Shown piece by piece: positions 41,832-53,365 of a DNA stretch of 64,000 bases (position 1 is its first letter; each line of letters begins with the position of its first letter). The notes beneath the pieces are model-generated. The model did not search any database and was not told the DNA's origin. It saw only the letters and a program-made list of their open reading frames with translations. The stretch spans positions 1 to 64,000 of the forward strand of contig LVAE01000091.1 in the NCBI GenBank assembly GCA_001603905.1, read 5' to 3'. The stretch is from Fibrobacterales bacterium Fibro_02 (GTDB lineage Bacteria; Fibrobacterota; Fibrobacteria; Fibrobacterales; Fibrobacteraceae). Position numbers and translations under genes: made by a program.

Positions 41832-42899
41832 ATGGAAATCAAATGGCTTAATCCCGATGCAAAGTTTGATCGCCTCGTTTTGGCTGGCGATATTGGTGGC
41901 ACGAACACGAACCTCGGCATGGTCGGTTACAAGGATGGCAAGTTTACGCTGATTCTTGAAACAGATTGCCCGTCCAAGGACATTTGCGGACTGATTGAAC
42001 CTATTCGCGAAACGCTCCGCATTGCCGTAGAAAGCCGTGCAGACCTCAAGCCTTCCCACATCTGCATCAGCGCCGCGGGCCCCGTGGCTGCCAACAAGTG
42101 CGTCATGACGAACCTCCCCTGGAGTGTCGATGGCGAGGCCATCACCGCCGCAACGGGAATCTCTACGCTCGTGATTAACGACTTCATGGCCATCAGCTAC
42201 GGTATCCCGACGCTCGACGTGAATGACCCTGCACAGATTCATCAGCTGGCTCATACCGACGGCAGCAAGCCCGCCCCGCAGAAGACGACCAAGGCCGTTG
42301 TCGGCCCGGGTACCGGCATGGGCGTCGGTTTCCTCGCATTTGACGGCGAAAAGTATATTCCGGCCTGCTCCGAAGGTGGCCACTCCACGTTTGCCCCGTT
42401 CGACAAGGATTCCCAGGAATTCCACGACTATATGGAAAAGAAACTCGGTGCAGTTCCCGGCGTAGAACCGCTCGTGTCCGGCATGGGTCTTCGCAATATG
42501 TATGAATGGTGGAAGGAAACCCGTGGCGTTCCTGATAACGACGCTTTCAAGAAGATTGAAGAAACCGAACCGAACGACCGTCCGAAGTACATCAGCCGCG
42601 CAAGCGACACCGATCCGGTGGCAGCCGAGATGATGCGCCTGTTCGTGAAGATGCTCGCCCGCTTTGCAAGTGATGCCGCGACGCTCTTCCTCCCGCTGGG
42701 TGGTTTCTACCTCGCCGGTGGTACCGTGCAGAAGGATCTCCGCTGGCTTGAACGCGACAACCTGTTCATGAAGTATTTCGAAAAGAACTACAACCCGAAC
42801 ATCCGTCCGCTCCTGAACAAGATCCCGGTGTACATCATCAAGGATTACAGCATCAGCCTGTACGGTGCCGCAAACGCAAGCCTGAATTTGCAGAAGTAA
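41832..42899 (+). CDS. glk: glucokinase
   Basis: The product is 355 residues. It phosphorylates glucose with ATP. Motifs are LAGDIGGTNTNLGMVGY (phosphate binding), ISAAGPVAANKCVMTNLPWSVDG, VINDFMAISYG, GPGTGMGVGFLAFDG and EGGHSTFAPFD, all of the bacterial Glk group. The ATG at 41832 has TTGGAG before it. A cellulose degrader importing cellodextrins would need it. It lies 13 bp before the helicase gene. Confidence 0.93.
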   Translation: MEIKWLNPDAKFDRLVLAGDIGGTNTNLGMVGYKDGKFTLILETDCPSKDICGLIEPIRETLRIAVESRADLKPSHICISAAGPVAANKCVMTNLPWSVDGEAITAATGISTLVINDFMAISYGIPTLDVNDPAQIHQLAHTDGSKPAPQKTTKAVVGPGTGMGVGFLAFDGEKYIPACSEGGHSTFAPFDKDSQEFHDYMEKKLGAVPGVEPLVSGMGLRNMYEWWKETRGVPDNDAFKKIEETEPNDRPKYISRASDTDPVAAEMMRLFVKMLARFASDAATLFLPLGGFYLAGGTVQKDLRWLERDNLFMKYFEKNYNPNIRPLLNKIPVYIIKDYSISLYGAANASLNLQK

Positions 42900-42911
42900 T
42901 CGTCTAAAAAA

Positions 42912-44453
<1,542 letters not shown>

Positions 44454-44471
<18 letters not shown>

Positions 44472-44564
44472 GTGAATTCGTCCCCGGAGCGCTTACTCTC
44501 GCAAATATGCCCAGTTAATACTGGGCATATCTTGCTCACACCCGTTCGCGCCCAAATAAGTGAA
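44454..44564 (+). repeat. 23-bp direct repeat of the helicase 3' end around a hairpin
   Basis: The 23 bp at 44454-44476 (last codons, stop and 5 bp of the helicase gene) recur exactly at 44542-44564. Between them lie 65 bp with a 14-bp hairpin, GCAAATATGCCCAG (44501-44514) and its complement at 44521-44535 (one bulge), loop TTAATA. The unit length is 88 bp. The pattern fits a short insertion that regenerated the gene end, or a local duplication. Confidence 0.8.
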
Positions 44565-44609
44565 AAACGGCTAAATTCGGCTAAAAATCGCCATTTATTG
44601 ATAACTTGT

Positions 44610-44642
44610 CCACGCAAAGATGCCCTTTGCGTGGATTTTTTG
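44610..44642 (+). terminator. helicase terminator
   Basis: CCACGCAAAG (44610-44619) pairs with CTTTGCGTGG (44625-44634) around ATGCC, followed by ATTTTTTG. Confidence 0.85.
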
Positions 44643-44712
44643 CGCGTTTTGGGGATAATTTTATACTGGTGAGTTAAGAAAATCGTCCTGTTTGGGCGAA
44701 AAGGGATAAATT

Positions 44713-46815
44713 ATGAAATTGGCGAAGAGCATAAAGGTGGCAGCAGCCCTTGTTGGTTTCGGGCTCTGCACCTCGGCCATGGCAGAAAATCCGATTATCC
44801 AGACCTATTATTCGCCGGACCCGGCTCCGGTCGTGTTCGGTGATACGGTCTGCGTGTACACCGGCAACGACGAAGGCGGCCACTTCTTTACCATGCACGG
44901 TTGGCGCGTCTCCTGCACCACCGATATGGTGAACTGGACCGACCGTGGCGCGCTCATCCTTTCGAACGAGGACTTTGGCGGAAATGCCAAGAAGAACGGT
45001 GACTGGGCTGCCCAGGTGGTGCGTCGCAATGGCAAGTACTACTACTACGTGACCGTGGAATCGACCCGCGGTGGTCGCGCCATCAACGTGGCCGTGGCCG
45101 ACAGGCCCGAAGGTCCCTTTAAGGACGCTTTGAACGGCAAGCACCTTGCGGGTCCGAACTGGGACTACATTGATCCGACCGTATGGATTGACGACGACGG
45201 ACAGGCTTACCTCTATTGGGGCAACCCGAAGCTTTATTATGCCAAACTCAAGGAAGACATGATTTCGTTCGATGGCGATATCAAGGTGACCGACATGAGC
45301 CGTGGTTTCGCTCCGAACGGAGAGGATTCCAAGTACACCGAAGGTCCGTGGATTCACAAGCGCGGCAAGAAGTATTACATGATTTATGCCTCCCACGGCG
45401 TGCCCGAAAAGATTTCGTACTCCACGAGTGATTCCCCGACGGGCCCGTGGACCTGGGGAGGTGTCATCATGGACCAGGGCAACAATACGGCATTCACCAA
45501 CCATTCCGGCCTTATCGATTTCAAGGGGCGCAGTTTCTTCTTCTACCATAACCAGAAGAACGTGAACGGTGGCGGTTACAGCCGCTCTACTGCAATCGAG
45601 GAATTTACCTGGAATGCCGACGGTTCTATTCCGACCATCAAGTCCACCAACGATGGCGTCAAGAAACCGATCAAGAACCTGGACCCGTTCGAGCGCGTCG
45701 AAGCTGAAACCAAGGCATGGGTAGGCGGCATGACTGTCGACAAGCCGCGTGATCCCGATGGCGGCAACTATACCATCATCAACCATGTGGCGGTGGAATC
45801 GGGTAATGTCTACCTGACCGGAATGAGTACTGGTTTCTATACCAAGGTGCGTTCTGTCGATATGGGTGACGGTGCCGACCGCATTATTCTTTGCACCAAG
45901 GGCAACGGCGGCAAACTTGAAGTTCATGCGGGCTCCGAGACGGGCGCCTTGCTTGCCGCCATCAATGTGCCTGCAAGTTCCAAGTGGGAAGAAAATTCCT
46001 TTGATGTAGAAAACGCTGCCGGGGTTGATGACCTTTACTTTGTAGTGAAACAGGGCGGTTTCGATTTTGACTACTGGTACATGGAAAGCGAAAAAACTGC
46101 CGTTCCGCAGACTCCGTACAAGGGTGTCGCGGCGACGGTTCCGGGAGTCATTGAGGCTGAAAATTATGACGAAGGCGGACACAACAAGGCCTTCTACGAT
46201 GCCGACCGCGAAAACCAGGGCAAGGCCTACCGCGAAGACGAAGTCGATGTCGTTGGCTTTGGTTGCACCGACGAAAGCAATACCAAGGATTGCGAAGGCT
46301 ATGCAATTGGCTACACGAAGGCGGATGAATGGCTCGAATACACGGTCAATGTCGCTGCCGATGCCAAGTACGATATCACGGCGAATCTGGCGACACCCTT
46401 TGAGACGGCGGGCCTCCAGTTGTTTGTCGATGGCGAACCCGTTACGGAATCGCTTACTGGCTTAAAGACCGACGAAGAAAAGTTCGACGTCTACAAGGAA
46501 ACGGAACTCGGTTCCGTGGAACTCAAGAAGGGTGAACATGTACTCAAGCTTCTCATTACGGGTGAATATCTGAACGTGGACTGGATTAAGTTCGAAGATC
46601 CGAATAATCCGTTGAAGCTTGCTCAAGAAATTAGTCTTGCCCCGCAGCAGAATGCCTCGTACAACGTATTCGGTGCGACAGGCAAGTTCCTCGGCCGCAT
46701 CGATAATGTCGGAACGAATCTCTCGGCGACCCTCAAACAGGCGGGCTATGCAAACGGCGCCTACATCGTGCGCAGAGTTGGCCTTTCCAAGGCGATGCGC
46801 GTGACGGTGAAGTGA
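44713..46815 (+). CDS. GH43 glycoside hydrolase with CBM6-like modules and C-terminal sorting domain
   Basis: The product is 700 residues. A signal peptide ends at SAMA. The GH43 five-bladed domain (about 28-320) shows the three catalytic carboxylates: Asp36 (SPDPAPV), Asp154 (DPTVWIDD) and Glu210 (TEGPWI). A CBM6-like module (about 325-460) and a canonical CBM6 (475-630, VIEAENYDEGGHNKAFYDADRENQGKAYR and WLEYTVNV) follow. The last 60 residues resemble a T9SS-type sorting domain. It should be a secreted arabinosidase or xylosidase acting on hemicellulose side chains. Substrate is not certain. Confidence 0.92.
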   Translation: MKLAKSIKVAAALVGFGLCTSAMAENPIIQTYYSPDPAPVVFGDTVCVYTGNDEGGHFFTMHGWRVSCTTDMVNWTDRGALILSNEDFGGNAKKNGDWAAQVVRRNGKYYYYVTVESTRGGRAINVAVADRPEGPFKDALNGKHLAGPNWDYIDPTVWIDDDGQAYLYWGNPKLYYAKLKEDMISFDGDIKVTDMSRGFAPNGEDSKYTEGPWIHKRGKKYYMIYASHGVPEKISYSTSDSPTGPWTWGGVIMDQGNNTAFTNHSGLIDFKGRSFFFYHNQKNVNGGGYSRSTAIEEFTWNADGSIPTIKSTNDGVKKPIKNLDPFERVEAETKAWVGGMTVDKPRDPDGGNYTIINHVAVESGNVYLTGMSTGFYTKVRSVDMGDGADRIILCTKGNGGKLEVHAGSETGALLAAINVPASSKWEENSFDVENAAGVDDLYFVVKQGGFDFDYWYMESEKTAVPQTPYKGVAATVPGVIEAENYDEGGHNKAFYDADRENQGKAYREDEVDVVGFGCTDESNTKDCEGYAIGYTKADEWLEYTVNVAADAKYDITANLATPFETAGLQLFVDGEPVTESLTGLKTDEEKFDVYKETELGSVELKKGEHVLKLLITGEYLNVDWIKFEDPNNPLKLAQEISLAPQQNASYNVFGATGKFLGRIDNVGTNLSATLKQAGYANGAYIVRRVGLSKAMRVTVK

Positions 46816-46844
46816 TTCGACATCCAACTTATACAACGTAAAAA

Positions 46845-46878
46845 GGCCGTGGCGATTTTGAAGCCACGGTCTTTTTTG
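46845..46878 (+). terminator. GH43 gene terminator
   Basis: GGCCGTGGC (46845-46853) pairs with GCCACGGTC (46863-46871), with one G-T pair, around a nine-base loop, followed by six T. Confidence 0.8.
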
Positions 46879-46914
46879 TAAGAGTGTAAAAATGTTGGAG
46901 CAGGAAGAAACTGG

Positions 46915-49900
46915 TTATTCCGCTTCGATAGGCACGAAGGCATTCTTGCTGTCGAATCCTGCAGGCAGGTCCCAGTCGTCATCCTTGGGCATGGCGGCTG
47001 CCTTCGGCTGGGCAGGCTGTGCGGGTTGCGTGGCGGCTGCGTTTTCGGCAGGAGCGCTCGCCGGAGCGGCGTTCGGGGTAGCCGGTTCCGTTGCGACCGT
47101 GTTTTCCACAGCTTGCGGTGCCGCTGTCGTTGCATTTTCGCCCGAGGCTGTCTGCGGTGCGGCTTCGGTGTTTTCCGATGGTGCTGGCGGTTCTGCCGTG
47201 GCGGCCTGTTCTGTCGCGGGCATCGGGAGGCTTACCATGATTCCGTTTTCGGCGGCAGTTTCTGCGGCTGCGTTCTGCACTTGCGGCGGGGTGAAACCTG
47301 GGACGTCGATCCACGGGAGCGGACGTCCTTGGGCCGCATCTGCGCCTGCCATGATGTTTCCGGTCATCGGGTCCACCGTCAGCTGGCCGCGTTCGTTGGG
47401 GAGTACCAGCGGCACTTCGCCTGCGGCGAGCATCGAGATGTCGAGGAAGTCAATCTTTTCGGGGATGCCGAGGATTTCGATTTCCTTCTTCGCGAAATCA
47501 GCCCACTGCGGAAGGCCACCGCTTGCGCCCGCAATGCGCGTGCGTCCGGATTTCAGCGGTTTGTTGTCGTCGAAGCCCACGTAGCTTCCGATAGCGACCA
47601 CGGAATCCGTCGAGATGCCGTTCTTCTCGTTCACGTAAGTGGGGAGCGCGCCCATGAAGGCCACGTTACGGTAATCGTTGGTGGTTCCGGTCTTTCCGAG
47701 TGCCGGGTAGCGCAGCGTAATGGCGCTGTCCGGGGAAGTCACCGTCATGCTGGTGTACTGGCTTCGGGCCGTTCCGTTCACGAACACGGAATGTAACATG
47801 ACCGCCATCTGCGAGGTAATCGTATCGCCGAGCACGACCTTGCTTTCGGTCTTGTTCCTGAAAATCACCTTGCCGTCCCGGTTCTTGATTTCCTTGATGA
47901 AACAGGGATCGGTCCAGTCGCCGTCCAGGCACTTGAAGACCTTGCCCGTGAGCATCGTCTGGTAGGCGGTGGAAATCTCGGCGAGCGTGATGTCGTTTAC
48001 GCCGAGCGGCATGCTGAACACCTTCTGCAGTTTCTGGTGGATGCCGATTTCTTTTGCGAACCGCGCGTATTCCGCGAACGAAAGTGAACGCCGGAAGTCG
48101 GGCCAGTAGCGGATATGTTCGGCATCAAGATAGTCCGCCTCTCCGTCGACCGGTTCGATCATCGTCGAGAGTCGCTTCATGTCGGCGAGCGTAAAGTGGT
48201 CGTACAGCACCACCGAATCGAGCGGCGTGAGCACGGCGGTCGGGTCCAGCTCCTGGGCCTGGCGTTCACGCAGGATTTCCGCATAGCGCTTGTAGTTGTG
48301 GTTGATGAAGGCGATAATCTTCGAATCCTTCTTCGCCTGCTTGATAGCGATATCGTTGAAGGTTCCGTAGCGCAGGTTCATCACGTCGCGCGCCTTGTCG
48401 TCCTTGCCTTCGTTCCTGTAGCGTTCGGCGAGGGCGTCGCGTGCCTTGGTGAATTCGATTTCGCGCTTGACATCTTCTTTCAGGATCAGCCCGAACTTGT
48501 CGCGCAGGCGTTCGAAGTATTTCTTGGTGTCTTCGTCTTCGGTGCGGGCGTAGCCGTTGGCGGCGGCCACTTCGTTAAATTCTTCGAGCGGAACCTTGTC
48601 GAGCAGGTGTTCCAGGAGCCAGATGCTCGCGATATTTTCGGATCGCGTCGTGGCCCAGGCGATGCTCACGACATCACCCTTGTTCTTGTGGTCGGGACGC
48701 GGGAAATAGAACTGGTTCACGAACTGGAAAACGTTGAAGTCGTTCTCGAGCATGTCGAGGTAATGCCAGTGGTACTTGAGCGCAAGGGCGTAAAGAATCG
48801 GCTTCCAGCTGGAACCGAGCTGTCGCACCGCCTTGAAGCTGCGGTCGAATCCGGTATTGTGGAAACCGCCCTGGCTTGCGATCACGTTTCCGTTCTGGAT
48901 GGCGAAAAGTCCGCCCTGCAGCACGGGTTCCGTTTCAATCTGGCACTGTGCGAATCCGTCTATCAGTTTGTCGTCCATGACGCTCACCAGCAGGATAGCG
49001 CCTTTCTTGAGCTGCGGTGCCAGAATCTTGTTCACGTCACCGCCGGCTTTTTTCGCAAAGTCCTTGACGGCTGCCTCGGAGACCATTCCCTTGAACTGGC
49101 CGAATCCCAGCGTCAGCGACTTGAGGCTTCCCTTTTCGTCGACCGTGATGCTGTCGATGGTGCCGTACAGGTAGTCGCCCTTGCGAGCCGTCTGGGCGCG
49201 GTTCGCGAATTGCGCCTTCGGGAGCACGAAACCGCCCAGTTGCATCTGGAGTCCGCTGATGTTTGCCTGCAGCGCAGTCTTCGCGGCGTCCTGGCTCCTT
49301 GCATCCACGGTCGTCGTAATCGAGAGCTGCGCCTTACGCCAGTCCTCGATTCCTTCGGCCTCGAATTTCTTCTGGAAAAATTCTCCGTCTAGCTTTTCCT
49401 CGATGCGGTCAAGCATCGTACTGACGCTGAAGCGGAAATTGCCGTGGTTGAATTCGAGCGGTTTCGCGAGTGCGGCGTCCATGTCCTCTTGCGATATATA
49501 GTTTTCCTCGACCATGCGGCCGAGTACATATTCCAGACGTTCCTTGCCGCGGGCAAGAGCCTTCTCGCGGCGTTCGGCATTACGCTGGATAAACGGGTCG
49601 TAGTTGAAGGGGCCCTTCACGGAACCGGCGATAAAGGCGCATTCGGCAAGAGTCAGGTCCTTGAGGTCCTTGTTGAAAAAATACTGCGCGGCGATGGCGA
49701 CGCCTTTCCCGGTACCCGAAACGTGGAACTGGTTCAGGTAGAATTCCAGGATTTCTTCCTTGCTGAAATGGTTTTCCATGCGGAGCGCGTTGATGAGCTC
49801 CTTGCCCTTTTCCTTGATGCTCCTTTCTTCGCGTCCGAAAATGTTCTTGACGGTCTGCTGGGTGAGCGTGGATCCGCCCTGGCGCATGTGGCCGCTTTTC

Positions 49901-50253
49901 AGGTTCGAGACCATGGCGCGGGTAAAGCCGTAGATGCTGAAACCGTTGTGGTTCCAGTAGCCGGCGTCTTCGGCGGCGATCAGGGCGTTCACGATGTTTG
50001 CCGGGATGTCGCCGTAGGGCACGTACACGCGGTGGTTTGCATCGAAAAAGGCGCCCAGGAGCTGTTCTCCGTCGTTATAGTAGACGCGGGTCTCGCCCGA
50101 AAGGACTTGCAGGATGGTTGCGCGGTTGAACTGGTTGTCCGGATCCTGGGTCGGCAGGATCTTGAAGACGACGATATAGGCGGGAATACAGCAAATCAGG
50201 CCGACAAGGGCGAATGCGGCCACGATTTTGAGCAATTTTTTAAGGAGATGCAT
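46915..50253 (-). CDS. class A penicillin-binding protein (glycosyltransferase-transpeptidase)
   Basis: The product is 1112 residues. An N-terminal membrane helix (about 10-32) is followed by a GT51 glycosyltransferase: AAEDAGYWNHNGFS, RQGGSTLTQQTVKNIFGREERS. The transpeptidase has RQLGSSWKPILYAL (nucleophile Ser), a TRSENIAS motif and LGKTGTTNDYRN. A proline/alanine-rich tail of about 120 residues lies at the C-terminus. It polymerises and cross-links peptidoglycan in the periplasm. Length is at the upper end for PBP1A/1C-like enzymes. CTAAATTTTTAGT precedes the ATG, a start-proximal promoter. Confidence 0.92.
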   Translation of the reverse strand: MHLLKKLLKIVAAFALVGLICCIPAYIVVFKILPTQDPDNQFNRATILQVLSGETRVYYNDGEQLLGAFFDANHRVYVPYGDIPANIVNALIAAEDAGYWNHNGFSIYGFTRAMVSNLKSGHMRQGGSTLTQQTVKNIFGREERSIKEKGKELINALRMENHFSKEEILEFYLNQFHVSGTGKGVAIAAQYFFNKDLKDLTLAECAFIAGSVKGPFNYDPFIQRNAERREKALARGKERLEYVLGRMVEENYISQEDMDAALAKPLEFNHGNFRFSVSTMLDRIEEKLDGEFFQKKFEAEGIEDWRKAQLSITTTVDARSQDAAKTALQANISGLQMQLGGFVLPKAQFANRAQTARKGDYLYGTIDSITVDEKGSLKSLTLGFGQFKGMVSEAAVKDFAKKAGGDVNKILAPQLKKGAILLVSVMDDKLIDGFAQCQIETEPVLQGGLFAIQNGNVIASQGGFHNTGFDRSFKAVRQLGSSWKPILYALALKYHWHYLDMLENDFNVFQFVNQFYFPRPDHKNKGDVVSIAWATTRSENIASIWLLEHLLDKVPLEEFNEVAAANGYARTEDEDTKKYFERLRDKFGLILKEDVKREIEFTKARDALAERYRNEGKDDKARDVMNLRYGTFNDIAIKQAKKDSKIIAFINHNYKRYAEILRERQAQELDPTAVLTPLDSVVLYDHFTLADMKRLSTMIEPVDGEADYLDAEHIRYWPDFRRSLSFAEYARFAKEIGIHQKLQKVFSMPLGVNDITLAEISTAYQTMLTGKVFKCLDGDWTDPCFIKEIKNRDGKVIFRNKTESKVVLGDTITSQMAVMLHSVFVNGTARSQYTSMTVTSPDSAITLRYPALGKTGTTNDYRNVAFMGALPTYVNEKNGISTDSVVAIGSYVGFDDNKPLKSGRTRIAGASGGLPQWADFAKKEIEILGIPEKIDFLDISMLAAGEVPLVLPNERGQLTVDPMTGNIMAGADAAQGRPLPWIDVPGFTPPQVQNAAAETAAENGIMVSLPMPATEQAATAEPPAPSENTEAAPQTASGENATTAAPQAVENTVATEPATPNAAPASAPAENAAATQPAQPAQPKAAAMPKDDDWDLPAGFDSKNAFVPIEAE

Positions 50254-50346
50254 ACTAAAAATTTAGAAATTTTGGTTTTATACTTCGCTAATTGTAAAAA
50301 AATGTGCGTTTTTGGGGCGAAATTTAGGGTTTTTGCTTCTTTACCC

Positions 50347-50375
50347 TTGAAAAATTGCCGAATTTTATCTAAAAT
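50347..50375 (+). promoter_or_regulatory. tRNA-Ser promoter
   Basis: TTGAAA (50347-50352), a 17-bp spacer and TAAAAT (50370-50375) form a standard housekeeping promoter; the transcript would start 5-10 bp before the tRNA. Confidence 0.7.
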
Positions 50376-50390
50376 TTGTGTCCCCGAGAT

Positions 50391-50479
50391 GGGAAGATGG
50401 CCGAGCTGGCCGAAGGCGCGTCCCTGCTAAGGACGTATAGGACTTAATCCTATCGCGAGTTCGAATCTCGCTCTTCCCG
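50391..50479 (+). tRNA. tRNA-Ser (anticodon GCU)
   Basis: The acceptor stem GGGAAGA/TCTTCCC (50391-50397 and 50472-50478) and discriminator G close an 89-nt cloverleaf. The anticodon loop CTGCTAA gives anticodon GCU, reading AGC/AGU. A long variable arm (TATAGGACTTAATCCTAT) is typical of tRNA-Ser, and the T arm carries GTTCGAATC. The CCA end is not encoded. Confidence 0.95.
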
Positions 50480-50486
50480 CTGCAAA

Positions 50487-50517
50487 GACCCCTAGGAGCA
50501 ATCCTGGGGGTCTTTTG
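50487..50517 (+). terminator. tRNA-Ser terminator
   Basis: GACCCCTAGGA (50487-50497) pairs with TCCTGGGGGTC (50502-50512) around a GCAA tetraloop, followed by TTTTG. Confidence 0.85.
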
Positions 50518-50631
50518 CTTCGAAAAAATACTTCCCTAAGCTCTAAATTCTACCAAGTAAGTTCTTTTTTTTGCGTTTTTGCTAATTTCAAATTATATAT
50601 TATTAGGGAAAATAATCCCAAGGAGTTTAAT

Positions 50632-50970
50632 ATGAAAGCCTCTAGTTTTATTGCTGGTCTTGCCGTAGGTGCCGCTGCCGCTATTGCTGTTTCCAAGAAA
50701 ATCAAGGATCTTTGCGCCGACGAAGACGAATCCTGCGAAAGCGACGCCGCCCTCAAGGATGCCGAAAATACGGTGCAGAGCCTCCGCAATTCCGCCGACA
50801 GCCTTTTGAATGACCTCAAGACCCAGACCGAGGCCAAGCAGACATACGCCGCCCAGTGCGAAGACCTTAAGGACCAAGTAGCCAAGAAGGACGCCGAAAT
50901 CGAGAACCTGAAGAACATCTGCGACAAGCAGGCGGGCGAAATTAGCAAGCTTGAAGCCAATCAAGGCTAA
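50632..50970 (+). CDS. small coiled-coil protein with N-terminal glycine/alanine helix
   Basis: The product is 112 residues. AAGGAGTTTAAT precedes the ATG at 50632. The N-terminus, SSFIAGLAVGAAAAIAVSKKIKDL, is a short hydrophobic helix as in YtxH-like proteins. The rest is a long acidic coiled coil (SLRNSADSLLNDLKTQTEAKQ, DLKDQVAKKDAEIENLKNI). Two cysteines flank the coil. A membrane or envelope association is inferred. It precedes the lptC gene by about 70 bp. Confidence 0.75.
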   Translation: MKASSFIAGLAVGAAAAIAVSKKIKDLCADEDESCESDAALKDAENTVQSLRNSADSLLNDLKTQTEAKQTYAAQCEDLKDQVAKKDAEIENLKNICDKQAGEISKLEANQG

Positions 50971-51038
50971 AAAGGGAAACGACGCCCCGTCGTGCGTTTT
51001 CTAAATTGCTTTTCGTGGCACGTTTTTTGCATAGACGA

Positions 51039-51920
51039 ATGATTGAAGGACTGGTGCTTGCATCGGTCCTCTTTGTGCTATGCGTCCTGCTTTCGGCCTG
51101 CGAGGAAATCGAAGAGGAAAAGCCGTGGGTCCAGGTGGAACGCCCGGAAATGCTCTTTACCGATACCACCCTGATGGACAGCTACGACAAGGGCGTTCTC
51201 GCCTGGAAGCTGAAGACCGCCTATCTGGAACGCTGGAGCGACAAGGAGGTCGTTTTCGTGCGTCCGGTGCTGGTGGATATCTACGATTCGCTCGGCGAAC
51301 GTACCGCCTTCCTGCGAGCGGATTCCGGACGCATGGACCTGAAGTTCACTTACGTCTATGCTTACGGACATGTGTATGCGCTTACTCCCAAGGGCGCCTC
51401 GGTGCGTTCCGATTCGCTCATCTGGAACAAGAAGGACAACCTGGTGACGACGCAGAGCTACGTGCGCGTGGTGAGCGAAGAAGGCGACGTGCTGCAGGGG
51501 CAGGGTTTCGTGAGCGACGCCCACATGGACAACTGGCGTATCCTTTCGAACGTGACGGGAATTTTCCAGGATGCCGCCCGGCGCCTGAAGGACGAGGACA
51601 AGAAACAGGCGAAGGAAATCGAGACGCGCGACAGTGCGCAGGCGGCGACACCCGCAAGTACTCCCGCAAGTTCTGCCTCTGCTGCCCCGACGAAAAATCC
51701 GCAGCAAGCTTCGCCACAAAATTCTCAACAGAATACGCAGCAAAACCCGCCGCAGAAACCGCAGGCGAAGGCTGAACCTGCGAAGCCGGAAAAAGATGCC
51801 GGAGCACCGAAGGCGGCGAAGTCCGTCCCGGACTCTGCATCGGCAAAAGCCAGGCCTGATTTGCCGAAACACCCCGCCAAGAGCGGCGAGCGCCCGAAGG
51901 CGAAGGTGATGGTGGACTAG
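51039..51920 (+). CDS. lptC: LPS export protein LptC
   Basis: The product is about 293 residues. A lipobox, LLSAC, makes it a lipoprotein. The LptC domain covers PEMLFTDTTLMDSYDKGVLAWKLKTAYLERW, then GRMDLKFTYVYAYGHVYALTPKGASVRSDSLIWN and LQGQGFVSDAHMDNW. An Ala/Pro/Gln/Lys-rich tail of about 90 residues follows, which ordinary LptC proteins lack. It links the inner-membrane LPS transporter to LptA. The ATG at 51039 precedes the signal peptide; the frame's TTG at 51006 adds a basic extension. First gene of the lpt-rpoN-hpf cluster. Confidence 0.82.
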   Translation: MIEGLVLASVLFVLCVLLSACEEIEEEKPWVQVERPEMLFTDTTLMDSYDKGVLAWKLKTAYLERWSDKEVVFVRPVLVDIYDSLGERTAFLRADSGRMDLKFTYVYAYGHVYALTPKGASVRSDSLIWNKKDNLVTTQSYVRVVSEEGDVLQGQGFVSDAHMDNWRILSNVTGIFQDAARRLKDEDKKQAKEIETRDSAQAATPASTPASSASAAPTKNPQQASPQNSQQNTQQNPPQKPQAKAEPAKPEKDAGAPKAAKSVPDSASAKARPDLPKHPAKSGERPKAKVMVD

Positions 51921-51940
51921 TGGGCGCCCCGATCTGTAAT

Positions 51941-53365
51941 ATGCTGCGTAGGCTTTTGCCGCTGCTGCTTGTCGCGCTCCTCGCGACAAGCGCCGCCGCC
52001 CAGTCATCGCCACTGATTATGAGGCACGCCGACAGCCTTGCTGTCGCCCGCAAGCGCGGTACCCTGCTCTTGCAGGGTCGTGTACACTTTGTACACGACA
52101 GCGTGCAGTTCCGCACGCAGCGCGCCTTCTGGAATAAGGATGCCGAGTCGGTGCAGTGCAGCGGAGGATTCCTCTTTACGCATCCGTCCGGATCCATCGA
52201 CGCGCACAACGGCTTCTACCAGAAGAAAAAGGGGATTGCGACCGCGTCGGGCGACGTGCATGCGGGCGATTCCGCAAAAACGTACCTGTTCACGGGCGAG
52301 TACCTGGAATACGATCGCGAAAAAGAAATCCTCACGATGCCGCAAAAGCCGATGCTTTACCAGTACGAGAAGCTGAAAGACGGAACGGTCGATACGATGA
52401 CGATTTCGGCGAAGCGCATTGTCTACAACAAGAAGAATTCATTTGCCGAAGCCTATGAAAACGTGCGCATCGCCAAGAAGGATATGATCATTACGGGCGA
52501 TACGGGGTATTTCGACCGCCTGAATGACTGGCTTTCGATGACGCATGTGCGTTTGGTCCAGAACGACATGGTCGTCACTTGCGATTCGGGCTTCTTTGAC
52601 CATAAGAACAACTGGTTCTCGCTGAAAGGTAGTCCGACCTGCGACATGAAGAATTACCACCTGACGGGTGATTCCATTTTCCTTGAACTCGATTCGACAG
52701 GGAAGTCGCTTCGGTCCGCCCTCGTAATCAGGAATGCCCATGGCGTGCAGCAGGAAGAGGCCAAGAAGAATGCTCCGGGACATGTGACCGAGGCCTTTGG
52801 CGATACGTTGTATGCGAAATTCAGCAACGACAAGATTGAACGTCTTTATGTGAACCTGAATGCCCGCGGATTCTTTTACGAGGATGACCTCAAGGATTAC
52901 CGCAACCTGATGGATGGCGACCGTCTTGACCTGTATTTCAACCAGGGCAAGATGGATAAGGCGGTCGTATCGGGCAAGGCGCAGAGTACCTATTTCTACG
53001 TGAAGAAGGACCGTTCGGTCGCTGGCAAGAACGAGGCGACGGGCGATACGATCCACATCCTGTTCGATGCGCAGAAGAACGCGGTCAAGTCGCTACGGCT
53101 TCTCGGTGGCGGCAACATGGCGAGCGGCCGCTATATCGATATGGAAAAGACGGAACGCCTCCGCAAGGAATCGCTGAAGGATTCCCTGGAAAGGGCGAAG
53201 GCCGCAAACGATTCGCTTCACAAGTCGACCGCCGCGAACGATTCTGCGCTGGTGCAGACGGCAAAAAAACGCGGATTTCTTGACAAAATGAAGAAAAAGA
53301 TCGATAAAAAGAATGCAGAATCGTCGGATTTAGTAAATTCTTCCAGTAGCAGGAAGGAACCATGA
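51941..53365 (+). CDS. lptA: LptA/OstA-like periplasmic protein
   Basis: The product is 474 residues. A signal peptide ([19 protein letters not shown]) is followed by repeated OstA-like beta strands ([76 protein letters not shown]). This is far longer than E. coli LptA and resembles the multi-domain OstA proteins of Bacteroidetes and Fibrobacter. It would bridge the periplasm for LPS. The C-terminal 60 residues are charged and helical. ATG at 51941 is preferred; a GTG at 51920 overlaps the lptC stop. Confidence 0.8.
   Translation: MLRRLLPLLLVALLATSAAAQSSPLIMRHADSLAVARKRGTLLLQGRVHFVHDSVQFRTQRAFWNKDAESVQCSGGFLFTHPSGSIDAHNGFYQKKKGIATASGDVHAGDSAKTYLFTGEYLEYDREKEILTMPQKPMLYQYEKLKDGTVDTMTISAKRIVYNKKNSFAEAYENVRIAKKDMIITGDTGYFDRLNDWLSMTHVRLVQNDMVVTCDSGFFDHKNNWFSLKGSPTCDMKNYHLTGDSIFLELDSTGKSLRSALVIRNAHGVQQEEAKKNAPGHVTEAFGDTLYAKFSNDKIERLYVNLNARGFFYEDDLKDYRNLMDGDRLDLYFNQGKMDKAVVSGKAQSTYFYVKKDRSVAGKNEATGDTIHILFDAQKNAVKSLRLLGGGNMASGRYIDMEKTERLRKESLKDSLERAKAANDSLHKSTAANDSALVQTAKKRGFLDKMKKKIDKKNAESSDLVNSSSSRKEP

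Noticed and set aside
48115-49392. 425-codon plus-strand frame
   Set aside because: Antisense to the class A PBP gene, in the same kind of bias-driven shadow; no recognisable domain.
50391-50479. tRNA used as integration site
   Set aside because: No integrase gene and no repeat of the tRNA 3' end is found nearby.
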